Positions 11,779-11,928 of a DNA stretch of 11,928 bases are shown here, one piece after another. The position numbers and the translations under genes were made by a program. Each line of letters opens with the position of its first letter. Position 1 is the stretch's first letter. Source of the stretch: JAJDNW01 sp039714495 (GTDB lineage: Bacteria; Desulfobacterota; Desulfobacteria; Desulfobacterales; B30-G6); assembly GCA_039714495.1 (NCBI GenBank), contig JBDLJD010000132.1:1-11928 (forward strand), written 5' to 3'. The notes beneath the pieces were generated by a model. It searched no databases, had not been told where the DNA came from, and saw only the letters and a list, made by a program, of their open reading frames with translations.

Positions 11779-11928
11779 TTATATTTTCAGATCAAATCGC
11801 TTCAGAGTTGCTTCTGTGGGCCGGCCGCTTTCATCCCACCCCATGTTCGCATAAAAGTCAGCCACCATGGGCGCCAGATTCACCTTGCGCCCCTCGATCG
11901 GCCCCTTTTCAAAGGAAGTGTTCAGAAA
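11779..11928 (-). CDS. Aldehyde:ferredoxin oxidoreductase, C-terminus (partial)
   Basis: The last 49 residues of a gene entering from beyond the right edge, with its stop (TAA) at 11779-11781. The end, GPIEGRKVNLAPMVADFYAN followed by MGWDESGRPTEATLKRF, is the typical AOR C-terminus (GPxxGxxVxLxxMLDEYYxLRGWDxxGxPTxEKL). Full proteins of this family carry a tungstopterin and a [4Fe-4S] cluster and oxidise aldehydes to acids with ferredoxin, or run in reverse. The ligands lie outside the window and cannot be checked. It is upstream of, and probably co-transcribed with, the MttB-family gene. Confidence 0.85.
   Translation of the reverse strand, partial: FLNTSFEKGPIEGRKVNLAPMVADFYANMGWDESGRPTEATLKRFDLKI

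Overview
The window looks like a chromosomal stretch from an anaerobic bacterium, most likely a sulfate-reducing or syntrophic member of Desulfobacterota (Desulfobacteraceae-like). This is inferred from gene content: a pyrrolysine-free MttB-family methyltransferase directly downstream of a tungsten aldehyde:ferredoxin oxidoreductase, a MocA-type nucleotidyltransferase fused to an HD domain, a stand-alone IscU-like scaffold, and degenerate tandem repeats between genes. No rRNA, tRNA, CRISPR array or phage module was seen.

Layout. Positions 55-1967 (minus strand) hold an FmdB-type zinc ribbon protein, an IscU/NifU-N-like Fe-S scaffold and a COG1237-type metallo-beta-lactamase-fold hydrolase. 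A gene-free stretch of about 330 bp with interlocking inverted repeats follows (about 1988-2161). The MocA-HD fusion gene (2301-3422, minus) is divergent from dnaK (3679-5598, plus). The dnaK leader carries a perfect 21-bp hairpin ending just before the ribosome binding site, and the gene ends at a strong intrinsic terminator. Next come a PDEase I-like HD phosphohydrolase (5771-6700) and rfbA (6729-7622), probably co-transcribed. A cyclophilin (7726-8253, minus) converges on rfbA across a terminator hairpin and is divergent from a YbaK/EbsC-type deacylase (8359-8823).

The right third is more degraded. A Dabb-domain gene (9177-9521) has a long leader with a 44-nt dyad. It is followed by about 330 bp of octamer-periodic repeats, a crotonase remnant that has lost its catalytic middle (9849-10085), a REP-like hairpin and another octamer array. 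The window ends with mttB (10285-11742, minus) and the C-terminus of an aldehyde:ferredoxin oxidoreductase (11779 to the edge), which look like one operon.

Most genes are housekeeping: protein folding (DnaK, cyclophilin), Fe-S assembly, tRNA proofreading and nucleotide-sugar synthesis. No single multi-gene novel system is evident. The items most worth a second look are the octamer arrays of several sequence families, the hairpin at the dnaK start, the MocA-HD fusion with a possibly leaderless promoter, the PDEase-like protein beside rfbA, and the AOR-MttB pair.
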